DNA from: Cohnella laeviribosi DSM 21336
Lineage (GTDB): Bacteria > Bacillota > Bacilli > Paenibacillales > Paenibacillaceae
Direction of reading: 5' to 3'
Assembly (NCBI RefSeq): GCF_000378425.1
Contig: NZ_KB899811.1
Coordinates: forward strand, 1 to 64,000
DNA: 64,000 nt
Part shown: one piece after another, positions 8,569 to 17,159 of the stretch
Numbering within the stretch: position 1 is the stretch's first letter
Layout: each line of letters opens with the position of its first letter
Position numbers and translations under genes: made by a program
Notes under the pieces: model-generated
Told to the model about the DNA's origin: nothing
Database searches by the model: none
What the model saw: the letters and a program-made list of their open reading frames with translations, nothing else

Positions 8569-8661
8569 ACATCGGTTCTCCTTCCACCGTGTCGAATGTC
8601 TAAGCGCGCGGCGCCCTTAGGTTTCTTTCCCGGGGGCATACGAGAATACTCCATCATATGA

Positions 8662-8673
8662 GGACATCTGTCC
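8662..8673. promoter_or_regulatory. Short perfect inverted repeat in a divergent promoter region
   Basis: GGACATCTGTCC is a perfect 5-bp inverted repeat with a 2-bp centre. It sits between the minus-strand ATP-grasp operon and the plus-strand methyltransferase gene, 9 bp before a candidate -35 box. It could be an operator half-pair, but a 12-bp palindrome can occur by chance. Confidence 0.3.
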
Positions 8674-8681
8674 GTCGGTGA

Positions 8682-8711
8682 TTGGCCACGCGAGTCGAAA
8701 AGGGTTATACT
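8682..8711 (+). promoter_or_regulatory. Candidate vegetative promoter for the methyltransferase-MBL pair
   Basis: TTGGCC (8682-8687) and TATACT (8706-8711) are separated by 18 bp, about 80 bp before the start codon. The -35 is a moderate match and the -10 a good one. Confidence 0.45.
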
Positions 8712-8788
8712 TATCGTACGGAACGGCAAAAGAAGGCTGCGCGAATGCGCAGGTTACAGGCATTGTTATGGCAAAGGGATGTTGAAGC

Positions 8789-9535
8789 TTGAACAACGAT
8801 TGGTACGAACACAGTTTTGGGGAGGATTACCTTATCGTTTACCGCCATCGCGACTCGGCCCAGGCTCAGCGCGAAGTCGAGGCCATGATGGGATGGATGG
8901 AGCTTCCGCCGGGGGCGAGCGTGCTGGATGTCGGCTGCGGCATGGGGCGGCATGCGATGGCGCTGCGCGATCTCGGGTACGCCGTGACCGGGCTGGACCT
9001 GTCGGAGGTGCTGCTGGCGCATGCGCGCAGGAACGATCCCGGGCGCAGCATCCGATGGGTAAGGGGAGACATGCGCAAGCTTCCTTTTGAAGACAAGTCT
9101 TTCGATGCGGTGGTGAACTGGTTTACCTCGTTCGGCTACTTTTTCGAGGACGAAGAGAATGCGCGGGTGCTTGCCGAAATCGGCCGGGTACTGGCTCCCG
9201 GCGGGAAATTTTTGATCGATTTTTTGAATGCGGCCTATGTCGAACGCCATCTGGTGCCGCTGTCGGAGCGCACGGACGGGCCGACCGGCCTTCGCATCCG
9301 GGAGGAGCGGTTCATTCGTAACGGTTATGTCGTCAAAAAGATAGCCGTCTCGTCTCCGGACGGCGATGTGCGGAACTACGAGGAACGGGTGCGCCTGTTC
9401 GGACTCGAATCGTTCCGCAAGATGGCGGCCGAGGCGGGTCTGGTGCTGGAATCGGTGCGCGGCGGCTATAACGGCTCTCCGTACGATCCGGATCAATCGC
9501 CGAGATTGATTATGACGGGCAGGCGTCCGGCATGA
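8789..9535 (+). CDS. Class I SAM-dependent methyltransferase
   Basis: A 248-residue protein with a UUG start at 8789, ten bases after AAAGGGA. Motif I is clear (VLDVGCGMGRHAMAL, about residues 36-50), followed by GLDLSEVLLAHAR and GDMRKLPFEDKSFDAVVNWFTSFGYF, typical of the Methyltransf_11/25 group. The Rossmann core continues to about residue 150. The C-terminal part is variable and probably decides the substrate, which I cannot name. It overlaps the MBL-fold gene by 4 bp (ATGA), so the two are translated together and may act in one pathway. Confidence 0.88.
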   Translation: MNNDWYEHSFGEDYLIVYRHRDSAQAQREVEAMMGWMELPPGASVLDVGCGMGRHAMALRDLGYAVTGLDLSEVLLAHARRNDPGRSIRWVRGDMRKLPFEDKSFDAVVNWFTSFGYFFEDEENARVLAEIGRVLAPGGKFLIDFLNAAYVERHLVPLSERTDGPTGLRIREERFIRNGYVVKKIAVSSPDGDVRNYEERVRLFGLESFRKMAAEAGLVLESVRGGYNGSPYDPDQSPRLIMTGRRPA

Positions 9536-10551
9536 GCGTCTCTTCCTTCGTGACGGAACACGGCAACGGCTGGCTGCGGATCAAGGTGCCGCTGCCCTTC
9601 TCCCTGAAATGGGTCAACGCCTACCTGCTGCCGTCGGACGGAGGCTGGACGCTGATCGATCCCGGACTCAGGTCGGCGGACGCGGAGGCGTGCTGGCAGG
9701 AGCTGCTGCCGCAGTTGGGAATCGGCTTTCGCGACATTGCGGCGATCGTGCTTACGCACCATCATCCCGACCACTACGGGCTTGCGGGATGGTTTCAGGA
9801 GCGGACGGGCGCGCCGGTCTATATGTCGGAATCGGCCCATAGGGCGGCGCTTAGGATGTGGGGCGAAGGCGAGACGTTTTCCGAGGAACTGGTTGCGGCG
9901 TTTCTGGCGTTCGGGCTGCCGGGGGAACGGGTTGCGGCCATGCGCGGCCATCTGGCCGGCGTCTTGTCCCAAGTGCTTCCGCATCCCGAAGACGTCCGGA
10001 CGATCGTACCCGGGGAGGCGCTGCCGGTGGAGATGGCGGGGACGAACTGGCTGGCGATCGGAGGAGAAGGCCATGCGCCGGGGCACGTATCCTTCTACGA
10101 TCCGCGCGGCCGGCGGATGCTGTGCGGGGACCAGGTGCTTCCGGACATTACCCCGAATATCGGCTGGCTCCCGGGGGGCGACCCCGATCCGCTGAAGTCT
10201 TACATAGAAAGTCTGGAGCGGCTGAGCGCCTATGACACCGTCATGGCGTTTCCCGGCCATCGCGATCCGTTCGCCGATGTTTCCGGCCGGATCGAAAGCA
10301 CTATCCGGCATCACGACCGCCGGCTGCAGGCGATGTACGGAATCATCGCGGAGCAGGGGCCGATGACCCCGTTTGACGTGTGCGAGCGGGTTTTCGGCGC
10401 GCGGCTGAGCGGCAACGCGCATCAATTGCGCTTCGGGTTGGCCGAAACCATCGCGCATCTCGTCCGTCTGGAAGAAACGGGCCGCCTCGTAAGAATATTT
10501 AGCGAGACGCCCGGGGAAGGTTGTCCTGTCATCCGTTTCGGTGTGCCGTAA
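9532..10551 (+). CDS. MBL-fold metallo-hydrolase (glyoxalase II-like) with C-terminal winged helix
   Basis: A 339-residue protein. The metal-binding motif THHHPDHYG (about residues 77-85) is followed by further ligand positions in GHAPGHVSF, CGDQVLP and FPGHRDPF, the order seen in zinc-dependent metallo-beta-lactamase-fold hydrolases. After about residue 260 there is a small helical, winged-helix-like region seen in LACTB2-type members. Substrate unknown; such proteins hydrolyse thioesters, lactones or phosphodiesters. It is coupled to the methyltransferase by an ATGA overlap and followed by a strong terminator. Confidence 0.88.
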   Translation: MSVSSFVTEHGNGWLRIKVPLPFSLKWVNAYLLPSDGGWTLIDPGLRSADAEACWQELLPQLGIGFRDIAAIVLTHHHPDHYGLAGWFQERTGAPVYMSESAHRAALRMWGEGETFSEELVAAFLAFGLPGERVAAMRGHLAGVLSQVLPHPEDVRTIVPGEALPVEMAGTNWLAIGGEGHAPGHVSFYDPRGRRMLCGDQVLPDITPNIGWLPGGDPDPLKSYIESLERLSAYDTVMAFPGHRDPFADVSGRIESTIRHHDRRLQAMYGIIAEQGPMTPFDVCERVFGARLSGNAHQLRFGLAETIAHLVRLEETGRLVRIFSETPGEGCPVIRFGVP

Positions 10552-10562
10552 ATCCGGTATCC

Positions 10563-10608
10563 AAAGACGAAGGCGCCCTGCCTAAGAGGAGGGCGCCTTC
10601 GTCTTTTA
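10563..10608. terminator. Strong bidirectional terminator between convergent genes
   Basis: A perfect 17-bp stem (AAAGACGAAGGCGCCCT at 10563-10579, complement at 10590-10606) has a 10-nt loop and T-runs on both strands. It separates the plus-strand MBL gene from the minus-strand PgpA-like gene. Confidence 0.93.
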
Positions 10609-10658
10609 TTCCGTATACATTCGTTCGTTGCCCCGTCCGCGCTGCGGTTCGCTTGGGA

Positions 10659-11201
10659 TCAGACGCTTCCGCCGCCTTCCGCCCGGGCTTCCCGCTCCGC
10701 CTGCTTGCGGTGGGCGATGCGGCTCGAAGCGGCGGCGGCAATGGCTCCGACGATGTCGTCGAGAAAGGTGTGGATCTGGTTGTCGTTGCGGTCGTTCAGC
10801 TTTTTCAAAATCCCCGGCTTGAGCTTATCCACGTATCCGAAGTTCGTAAGACCGATGCTGCCGTATACGTTAACGATGCTGAGCGCAAGAATCTCGTCGC
10901 AGCCGTACAGCCCCTCGTCGTTCCAAATCATATTTTGCAGAGGCGGCAGCAGCTTTCCTTCCTCGGCCAGCATATCCAGTTGAATGCCGGTCAGCACGGC
11001 ATTTTGCACTTCCCGCTTGGCCAAAACCGCTTCGACGTTCTCAATGCATTCATCCAGCGTGAGCTCGGGGAAATAATCCTTTTGGAGCAACATGACCAAT
11101 TGGCCGATTTGTCCCTTGTTTACGCCCCGTTTCATCAGCCATTCCTCGGTTGCTTTTGCGACTTCTTTGCTGTTCAAACGATAAAGATTCGTATCGGACA
11201 T
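10659..11201 (-). CDS. pgpA: Phosphatidylglycerophosphatase A-like protein (PgpA/YutG family)
   Basis: A 180-residue protein. The family dephosphorylates phosphatidylglycerophosphate to phosphatidylglycerol at the membrane. The visible pattern fits PgpA: an N-terminal helical region, ALSIVNVYGSIGLTNFGYVDK, then HTFLDDIVGAIAAAASSRIAHR, whose acidic pair (DD) matches the family metal site. The start is ATG at 11201 with GGAAGAGGTG upstream. The frame stays open about 410 bp further upstream, but that extension is Arg-rich, has no ribosome-binding site and does not look like this family. The C-terminus is a short charged tail. B. subtilis YutG is the nearest named relative I would propose. Confidence 0.78.
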   Translation of the reverse strand: MSDTNLYRLNSKEVAKATEEWLMKRGVNKGQIGQLVMLLQKDYFPELTLDECIENVEAVLAKREVQNAVLTGIQLDMLAEEGKLLPPLQNMIWNDEGLYGCDEILALSIVNVYGSIGLTNFGYVDKLKPGILKKLNDRNDNQIHTFLDDIVGAIAAAASSRIAHRKQAEREARAEGGGSV

Positions 11202-11280
11202 TGCGGGCACCTCTTCCATCTCTGAATTGCGAAACTGCGCCGCTGCGGCCGCAAGCTCCCTCATACCGGACCGGGTCCGT

Positions 11281-11369
11281 CGCATCCGCCGTTCGGACCG
11301 CCGCAGCAAACGTTGGTTCATCGTCCCCATATCGCGGCCGGATCGACGCCGCATCCGACGTCCGGACCG
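11281..11369. repeat. Pair of near-identical 20-bp direct repeats in a gene-free stretch
   Basis: CGCATCCG(c/a)CGT(t/c)CGGACCG occurs at 11281-11300 and 11350-11369, differing at two positions. The stretch 11202-11506 contains no credible gene; it holds the upstream regions of the divergent pgpA-like and gerM genes. The role of the repeat is unknown. Confidence 0.5.
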
Positions 11370-11418
11370 AACGGCCGAAGCATCGGAGCCGCACGCTCGG
11401 TTCGCCGGGACAAACCTT

Positions 11419-11449
11419 TCATATCTTACGGCAGGGGCTCGTATACATA
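11419..11449 (+). promoter_or_regulatory. Candidate sigma-E-type promoter of gerM
   Basis: TCATATC (11419-11425) resembles the sigma-E -35 consensus (kmATATT), and TATACATA (11442-11449) matches six of eight positions of the -10 consensus CATACAnT. The spacing is about 16 bp, slightly long. B. subtilis gerM is transcribed in the mother cell by sigma-E, which supports the reading. Confidence 0.45.
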
Positions 11450-11506
11450 GTACTACAATCGGGGGGAATGGTGTTAACCGATAGCCCCAACAGGGAGGAA
11501 TTGGTA

Positions 11507-12730
11507 ATGTGGCCAAACGACCGTAAAAGCCGTTCAGGCAAGCTGCTTGCCGTCGCCTTGCTGCTGCCTTTGACAGCATGTGCGGCTGGCGGGCAAAGCG
11601 TGCGCAACGCATCCCCGATCGACCCGCCGCCGGCGGATGTGGAACAACAAATGCTGCAGGCGGCGGAAACGGCGCAGCAGGCGGGAACGCCGGCCGCTCC
11701 GCAAGCGGACGGTCAGGCGAACGGGCAATCGGATACCCGGACGGGCGCGCAGCCGGAAGCGCAGGCCTTGGCGCCGGCCCAGACCGAAACGGGCATCCAA
11801 GGAACGGGAAATCAGGCCAAAGAGCAAGGAGCCGACGCCGCGACCCAAGGGAAGGACGAACTGACCGTGTATTTGCAGGACCGCAACGGCTATCTGGCCC
11901 CGATGACCTTGAACCTGCCGGAGGACGGCAAGAGCAAGCTGTCTCAGGAGGAGAAGGCCGTCGCCTGGATGACTGCGGACCCGGCGCTGGCCGAGCAGCT
12001 TCCGCAAGGGTTCGCTCCGGTGCTGCCCCAAGGGACCAAACTAAGCTCGGTCGCCAAGGATGAGAAAACGGGTACCGTCACCCTCAATTTCGCCGAGCCG
12101 CTGCCCGAACTGCCTGCGACGCAGGAGCGAAAAACAATCGAAGCGCTGGTCTGGACGATGACGGAACTGCCGGGCGTACGGCAGGTCAAAATCGAAATCG
12201 CCGGCAAGCCGCTCCGCCAGCTTCCCGCTTCCGGCATTCCGCTCGCGGACGTGTTGACGCGAAACTTCGGCATCAACCTCGAGCAAGGAGAGGGCGTTCA
12301 GGCGAGCCGCTCCATGGCCGTCACGCTGTATTTCTCGGCGCAAACGGAGAACGGAGAAGGCTACTTCGTTCCGGTTACCCGCCTGGTCGAGCGGACCGAG
12401 GACAAGAGCCGCGCCGCGCTTCAGGAGTTGATCAAGGGCCCGTCCGACCAAAGCCATCTGCTCGCCGTCATGGCTCCGGATACGACCGTGGAACAGCTGG
12501 CGAAGGAAACCGACCAGATCAGCGTGTCGCTCAAAGACGCCGGCTGGGAACCGGAGCAGACCGTATCTTCGGAAATGGTGCAGGCGGTCGTGCTGACCGT
12601 AACCGAAACGGCGGGGGTGCCGAAAGTTCACATTACGCTGAACGGCACAGACCAGCTTGCCGATTCCGGCGGGCATTCGTATGCGGAAACGGTAACCCGT
12701 CCGGAACGGATTAACGCCTTGTCCCGTTAA
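11507..12730 (+). CDS. gerM: GerM: sporulation lipoprotein with two GerMN domains
   Basis: A 407-residue lipoprotein. The signal peptide ends in a lipobox with Cys25 (LLPLTAC). A Gln/Ala-rich linker runs to about residue 120, then come two GerMN repeats: about 122-265 (ELTVYLQDRNGYLAPMT...) and about 268-395 (MAVTLYFSAQTENGEGYF...). In B. subtilis GerM helps assemble the SpoIIIA-SpoIIQ channel between mother cell and forespore and affects germination. The start is ATG at 11507 after GGGAGG; the frame is open upstream but lacks a signal there. It heads the conserved trio gerM-rph-rdgB, which confirms the identity. Confidence 0.92.
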   Translation: MWPNDRKSRSGKLLAVALLLPLTACAAGGQSVRNASPIDPPPADVEQQMLQAAETAQQAGTPAAPQADGQANGQSDTRTGAQPEAQALAPAQTETGIQGTGNQAKEQGADAATQGKDELTVYLQDRNGYLAPMTLNLPEDGKSKLSQEEKAVAWMTADPALAEQLPQGFAPVLPQGTKLSSVAKDEKTGTVTLNFAEPLPELPATQERKTIEALVWTMTELPGVRQVKIEIAGKPLRQLPASGIPLADVLTRNFGINLEQGEGVQASRSMAVTLYFSAQTENGEGYFVPVTRLVERTEDKSRAALQELIKGPSDQSHLLAVMAPDTTVEQLAKETDQISVSLKDAGWEPEQTVSSEMVQAVVLTVTETAGVPKVHITLNGTDQLADSGGHSYAETVTRPERINALSR

Positions 12731-12879
12731 CATCGTCTCTCTCCCGTTGTTTCCATTTTTAACAGAATATACCTCGGGTGGAATCCGGGGCGGGCCGCAT
12801 GGCGGCGCGGGAGTGCTTTTGTCCGCGGACTTTGGTAAAATGGGAGAGATTTGACGAGAGTTCAGGAGGAATATCCGAT

Positions 12880-13626
12880 ATGCGATCCGACGGAAGGCAG
12901 GCCCGCGAATTGCGGCCGTTTGCCGTAACGCTTCATCCCAATAAATTCGCGGAGGGCTCGGTGCTCATCGAGATGGGCGACACGAAAGTCTTGTGCACGG
13001 CCACGGTGGACGAGAAGGTTCCCCCGTTTCAGAAAGGCCAGGGCAAAGGCTGGATTACGGCCGAATATTCGATGCTGCCCCGTGCGACGCAGACGCGCAA
13101 TCCCCGGGAGGCGAGCCGGGGCAAGCTTAGCGGGCGCACGATGGAGATTCAGCGTCTCATCGGCCGCGTGCTGCGGTCCGTCGTCCGGCTGGATGCGTTG
13201 GGCGAACGGACCATTACGCTGGATTGCGACGTCCTGCAAGCGGACGGAGGGACCCGGACCACTTCGATCACCGGCTCGTTCATCGCGCTTGCGCTGGCCG
13301 TACATAAGCTGTCCCAGACCGTATCTTTTCCCGTCTATCCGATCACCGACTATCTGGCTTCGGTCAGCGTCGGGCTGCTGCAGGGACAAACGCTGCTCGA
13401 CCTGAATTACGAAGAGGACTCCAAGGCGCAAGTGGACATGAACGTCGTCATGACCGGCTCCGGAGCGTTCGTTGAGATTCAGGGGACCGGCGAGGAATCG
13501 CCCTTTACGCGCGCCGAGCTGGACGGCCTGCTGGGGGTCGCCGAAGAAGGCATCCTGAAGCTGATCGAGATGCAGCGGGAAGTGCTGGGCGAAGCGGGAC
13601 TTCGAATCGGGACGGTGCAGGCATGA
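12880..13626 (+). CDS. rph: Ribonuclease PH
   Basis: A 248-residue phosphorolytic 3'-5' exoribonuclease that trims tRNA 3' ends, using phosphate and releasing nucleoside diphosphates; the family forms hexameric rings. The RNase PH core is evident: [34 protein letters not shown], then [40 protein letters not shown] and [19 protein letters not shown]. The start is ATG at 12880, preceded by AGGAGGA. It overlaps rdgB by 4 bp. The 150 bp after gerM show no clear terminator. Confidence 0.97.
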   Translation: MRSDGRQARELRPFAVTLHPNKFAEGSVLIEMGDTKVLCTATVDEKVPPFQKGQGKGWITAEYSMLPRATQTRNPREASRGKLSGRTMEIQRLIGRVLRSVVRLDALGERTITLDCDVLQADGGTRTTSITGSFIALALAVHKLSQTVSFPVYPITDYLASVSVGLLQGQTLLDLNYEEDSKAQVDMNVVMTGSGAFVEIQGTGEESPFTRAELDGLLGVAEEGILKLIEMQREVLGEAGLRIGTVQA

Positions 13627-14276
13627 TCGGCGCGGGGGACACGTTGCTGGTCGCGACGCGCAACCGGGGCAAGACGCGGGAGTTCCGCGCCGCGTTCGCG
13701 ACGCTCGGCATCGAGGTCAAGGATTTGAACGAGATCGGGGAACTCCCGGAAATCGCGGAGACGGGGACGACCTTTTACGAGAATGCGCTGATCAAAGCGC
13801 GCGCGGCGTCGGCCGCCGCCGGGCTTCCGGTGTTGGCCGACGACTCGGGCCTGTGCGTCGACGCGCTCGGCGGCGCGCCGGGCGTCTATTCGGCGCGGTA
13901 TGCCGGCGAGGGCGCTTCCGACGCGGACAACAACGCGAAGCTGCTGCGGGAGCTGGCGGCCGCAGGCGCCACGGTGGACGCGGCTTCGCTGGGGGCGGAG
14001 AAAGCGCCTGACGGTGCGAAGCTGCTCAGTCCCGCGCGTTTCGTCAGCTCGCTCGTGCTGTACGAGCCTGACGGGGACCGCATTACCGCGGCCGAAGGCA
14101 CGGTCGAGGGTGCGATCATCGACCGGCCCGCCGGAGCCGGCGGGTTCGGCTACGATCCGCTCTTCTGGCTTCCGTCCTTCGGCAAGACGATGGCGGAAAT
14201 CTCGCTTGAGGAAAAAAACGCGATCAGCCACCGGGGGCGTGCGCTCAGGAAGCTGCTTGCGCAGCTTGAGCGGTAG
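13623..14276 (+). CDS. rdgB: XTP/dITP diphosphatase (RdgB/HAM1 family)
   Basis: A 217-residue house-cleaning enzyme that hydrolyses dITP, XTP and ITP to monophosphates and pyrophosphate, keeping deaminated purines out of nucleic acids. Family motifs: [14 protein letters not shown] at the N-terminus, [23 protein letters not shown] (metal and base site), [20 protein letters not shown], and [10 protein letters not shown] near the end. It is about 20 residues longer than typical, from a loop around residues 110-135 ([19 protein letters not shown]). It is coupled to rph by ATGA. Confidence 0.96.
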   Translation: MIGAGDTLLVATRNRGKTREFRAAFATLGIEVKDLNEIGELPEIAETGTTFYENALIKARAASAAAGLPVLADDSGLCVDALGGAPGVYSARYAGEGASDADNNAKLLRELAAAGATVDAASLGAEKAPDGAKLLSPARFVSSLVLYEPDGDRITAAEGTVEGAIIDRPAGAGGFGYDPLFWLPSFGKTMAEISLEEKNAISHRGRALRKLLAQLER

Positions 14277-14300
14277 AGACGATATGGAAATCCCTACGGG

Positions 14301-14366
14301 ACGAAAGGACCGCGCTGAGGATGCGGCGCTTTGGGCGCGGCTCTCGCGGGGTCCTTCGTTGTTTTT
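14301..14366 (+). terminator. Terminator after gerM-rph-rdgB
   Basis: ACGAAAGGACC (from 14301) pairs with GGTCCTTCGT (to about 14359), with one bulged A and a GC-rich inner hairpin, followed by TTGTTTTT. It reaches the stop codon of the convergent asparagine synthetase gene. Confidence 0.65.
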
Positions 14367-16218
14367 ATACGATCGAGACGCGGTAGCGCCGCAGCCAAAA
14401 ATCGAACTGCAGCAAATACGCGAACAGCTGCGGGGCCGACATCAGCTGTCCGAACCACGGCAGATGGGAGCGCGCGTCGGCGGTCGCCAGCAGCCGGCGG
14501 ATATGCGCCTTGTCGATCAGCGGAAGCAGCGGCGAGCCGGCGTCTTCGAGCCGCTCGGACAGCAGGGAGCGGACGGTCTCCAGGTATGCGGGATTGTGCG
14601 TTTTCGGGTAGGGGCTCTTTTTGCGGTACAGGACGTCGTCCGGCAGCACGCCCGCCAGCGCGCGGCGCAAAATGCCTTTTTCGCGGCCGCCCGCCGTTTT
14701 CAGCGTCCAGGGAATGTTGAACACGTATTCGACGAGGCGGTGATCGCAGAACGGAACCCGCACTTCGAGCCCCGCCGCCATGCTCATCCGGTCTTTGCGG
14801 TCCAGGAGCGTCGGCATAAAGCGCGTGATGTTCAGATAGGACATCGTGCGCATCCGCTGCGCGTCCTCGTCTTCCCCCGGCAGCTTCGGCACTTCCGCCA
14901 GCGCCTCGGCGTACCGGTCGGAGACGTATTCCAACGGACGAATATGGCCCTTGAGCTCGGGCGAGAGCACGCTTTCCCTAAGATCGGTTGCCAGCGACCA
15001 CGGGAACGTCGACGCCGTCAGCGCCTCCCGGCGGTGAAACCAGGGATAGCCTCCGAACACTTCGTCGGCCGCTTCGCCGGAGATGGCGACGGTGGCATCC
15101 TTCTTGATCTCGCGGCAGAACAAGTACAGGGACGCGTCGATGTCCGCCATGCCGGGGTAATCCTTGGCCAAAACGGCAGTCTCCAGCGCCTCCACCAGCT
15201 CGGGCGTATCGAACTGGACCAGATGATGAGCGGTGCCCAGAAATTCGCTCATTCGCTTGATCCAGGGCGCGTCCGAATTCGGCTGAAAATCGTGCGCGGT
15301 AAAGTGCTTGTCGTTGTCCACGTAGTCGACCGAATACGTATGGACCCGGCCTTGCCCCGTTTCGGCATAATAACGGACGGCAAGCGCCGTGAGCGCGCTC
15401 GAATCGAGGCCGCCGGAGAGCAGCGTGCAGACGGGCACGTCGGAGACGAGCTGCCTTCGCACCGTATCGTCCAGCAGTTCGCCGACTTTCTCGGCCGTTG
15501 CGCGCTCGTCGTCCTCATGCGGCCGGCTCTTGAGCCGCCAGTAGGCGGTAATCCGCATGCCGCTGCGGTCGTAAGTCAGACAGTGCCCCGGCTTCAGCTC
15601 CGATATGCCCCGCCATATGCCGACGCCCGGCGTCCGCGCGGGGCCCAGGGCAAACAGCTCGGCAAGACCTTCGCCGTCCACTTCGGCCGGAACGTCCGGG
15701 TGCGCCAGTATCGCCTTCGGTTCCGAACCGAACAGGAGCCTGCCTTCTTCCCGCCGATAAAAAAGCGGCTTGACGCCAAGCCGGTCCCTCGCCATGAACA
15801 GTTGTTCCTCGTCCGTCCGCCATATCGCGAAAGCGAAGATGCCGTTCAATTTTTCCACGCAGGCGGGTCCCCATTCCACATAGGCCAGCAGCAGCACTTC
15901 CGTATCGCAGGTCGTGCGGAAGGCGTAGCCCAGCCGTTCAAGCTCCTTTCGCAGCTCGAGCGCATTGTAGAGTTCCCCGTTGTAGACGATCACGCAATCC
16001 CGATCTTCCGCGTATTTGGTCGGACGTACCATCGGCTGGGCGCCGTTTGCGGGATCGATCACGCTCAGCCTGCGGTGGCCGAATGCGCAGTGCTTGGTCA
16101 GCCAGGTTCCCGACGCATCGGGCCCGCGCAGCTGCATGGTCTCCGTCATCTTTTCCACAATGTTCGCATGTTTGGTCAAATCTTCATTCCAGTCGATCCA
16201 ACCGGTAATGCCGCACAT
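14365..16218 (-). CDS. asnB: Asparagine synthase (glutamine-hydrolysing), AsnB/AsnO type
   Basis: A 617-residue enzyme making asparagine from aspartate, glutamine and ATP. The start is ATG at 16218, giving MCGITGW, because Cys2 must become the N-terminal nucleophile of the class II glutaminase; GGAGAGGG lies nine bases before it. The glutaminase domain (1 to about 210) has RRLSVIDP and YNGELYN. The synthetase domain has the pyrophosphate loop LLSGGLDSSAL (about residue 260) and SGEAADEVFGGYPW. The length matches the B. subtilis AsnO type (about 614), a sporulation-linked paralogue; I cannot tell AsnB from AsnO here. Single gene, convergent with rdgB. Confidence 0.95.
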   Translation of the reverse strand: MCGITGWIDWNEDLTKHANIVEKMTETMQLRGPDASGTWLTKHCAFGHRRLSVIDPANGAQPMVRPTKYAEDRDCVIVYNGELYNALELRKELERLGYAFRTTCDTEVLLLAYVEWGPACVEKLNGIFAFAIWRTDEEQLFMARDRLGVKPLFYRREEGRLLFGSEPKAILAHPDVPAEVDGEGLAELFALGPARTPGVGIWRGISELKPGHCLTYDRSGMRITAYWRLKSRPHEDDERATAEKVGELLDDTVRRQLVSDVPVCTLLSGGLDSSALTALAVRYYAETGQGRVHTYSVDYVDNDKHFTAHDFQPNSDAPWIKRMSEFLGTAHHLVQFDTPELVEALETAVLAKDYPGMADIDASLYLFCREIKKDATVAISGEAADEVFGGYPWFHRREALTASTFPWSLATDLRESVLSPELKGHIRPLEYVSDRYAEALAEVPKLPGEDEDAQRMRTMSYLNITRFMPTLLDRKDRMSMAAGLEVRVPFCDHRLVEYVFNIPWTLKTAGGREKGILRRALAGVLPDDVLYRKKSPYPKTHNPAYLETVRSLLSERLEDAGSPLLPLIDKAHIRRLLATADARSHLPWFGQLMSAPQLFAYLLQFDFWLRRYRVSIV

Positions 16219-16376
16219 GTCGTTCATCCCTCTCCGTTTTGTCCATCCGGGCACGGTAAAGCCGGGATATTTATCCCGATTACACTGTATTCCGCAGCAT
16301 GTTGTCTTGACTCCGAAAAAGCATGAAACCCGGCCGGATGGTTACCCTATGAGGGTGAGAAAGGAGGCTGCGGCAA

Positions 16377-16709
16377 TTGGAGAACGAGTCGAACGCCGGA
16401 CAGGAGCGCAAGACGTATTACGTCGCGGTCGGAGCGGGACAAGTGTTGGAGGACCGGGAAGCGGCCGCTTTTGAATTCGAGATACGGGCCAGCGACGAGG
16501 AGCTGAACAAGCTGCAGGAGATGTTCGGCGAGCTGTCGAGCGCGGACGAAGCGGCGGCCTTTCATTTTTCCAGTGCGCTGAGCGTGAGCGAAGAGCGCAG
16601 AGACGCCGACTATAACGCCCAGCTAAAAGGGATTTATGGGTATTTGCACCGGCTCGGTACGGAAGAGACGAAACGGTATATCGAATCGATGGGCATTTTG
16701 GACGATTGA
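16377..16709 (+). CDS. Small conserved-looking cytosolic protein, unknown
   Basis: A 110-residue acidic protein starting with UUG at 16377, nine bases after AAAGGAGG, one of the best ribosome-binding sites in the region. It has no signal peptide or membrane segment. The N-terminal third looks beta-rich (KTYYVAVGAGQVLEDREAAAFEFEI) and the rest helical (NKLQEMFGEL, YGYLHRLGTEETKRYIESMGILDD). I do not recognise a family. It is followed after 26 bp by a 45-codon gene with its own ribosome-binding site, so the two probably share a transcript. Confidence 0.75.
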   Translation: MENESNAGQERKTYYVAVGAGQVLEDREAAAFEFEIRASDEELNKLQEMFGELSSADEAAAFHFSSALSVSEERRDADYNAQLKGIYGYLHRLGTEETKRYIESMGILDD

Positions 16710-16735
16710 CGCATCCTTGGAAAGGAGACAGGACA

Positions 16736-16873
16736 ATGGGAGAAAAGTACAAGAAAAACAAAGGCAATCAATACGCCAAGCGCGGCGAGGAATTCGCCGA
16801 AGAGACGATCCGCCGCACCAACGATGCGCCTCATCCGGCGCAGAACGCGCCGGCTACGCCGCACAACCGGTAA
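16736..16873 (+). CDS. Very small basic/polar protein (45 aa), unknown
   Basis: ATG at 16736, preceded by GGAAAGGAGACAGG, opens a 45-codon frame ending at TAA 16873. The product starts MGEKYKKNKGNQYAKRGEEF and ends in a Pro/Ala/His tail (APHPAQNAPATPHNR from about residue 30). The Lys-rich first half followed by a disordered tail recalls the small polar proteins common in spore formers, but I see no family signature. The strong ribosome-binding site and close spacing to the preceding gene are the main evidence that it is real. Confidence 0.6.
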   Translation: MGEKYKKNKGNQYAKRGEEFAEETIRRTNDAPHPAQNAPATPHNR

Positions 16874-17159
16874 CCGGAAAAGGGGCTGTCCCAAAGGGTA
16901 AATCCTGGCCTGACGGACCGGTCGGGCGGAATATTTGCTTTTCAAACGGAGAACAAGTTTCGATTGCGATGCGATGCCGGGCGGCTGCCCGGCATTTTGC
17001 GTTTGGTTGCGTCCGGCGATGCCGTTCGCTGCCATGCGGGATTTATGCATAAGCTACAATCGGGCTTTCGAAGTTTGGGCTTCGCGAACAATGACACGGT
17101 GCAAAAAAGCGGCTATGATGAGGGTAATCTTTAGCGTACTGATGAGGAGGGACGCCCCC

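Noticed and set aside
10659-11612. Longer 317-aa version of the pgpA-like gene
   Set aside because: The upstream extension is Arg-rich, includes intergenic repeats, lacks a ribosome-binding site and runs into the gerM start; ATG 11201 has a good one.
13900-16326. 808-aa plus-strand frame opposite the asparagine synthetase gene
   Set aside because: Begins in another frame of rdgB and is antisense to asnB, whose motifs are unambiguous.
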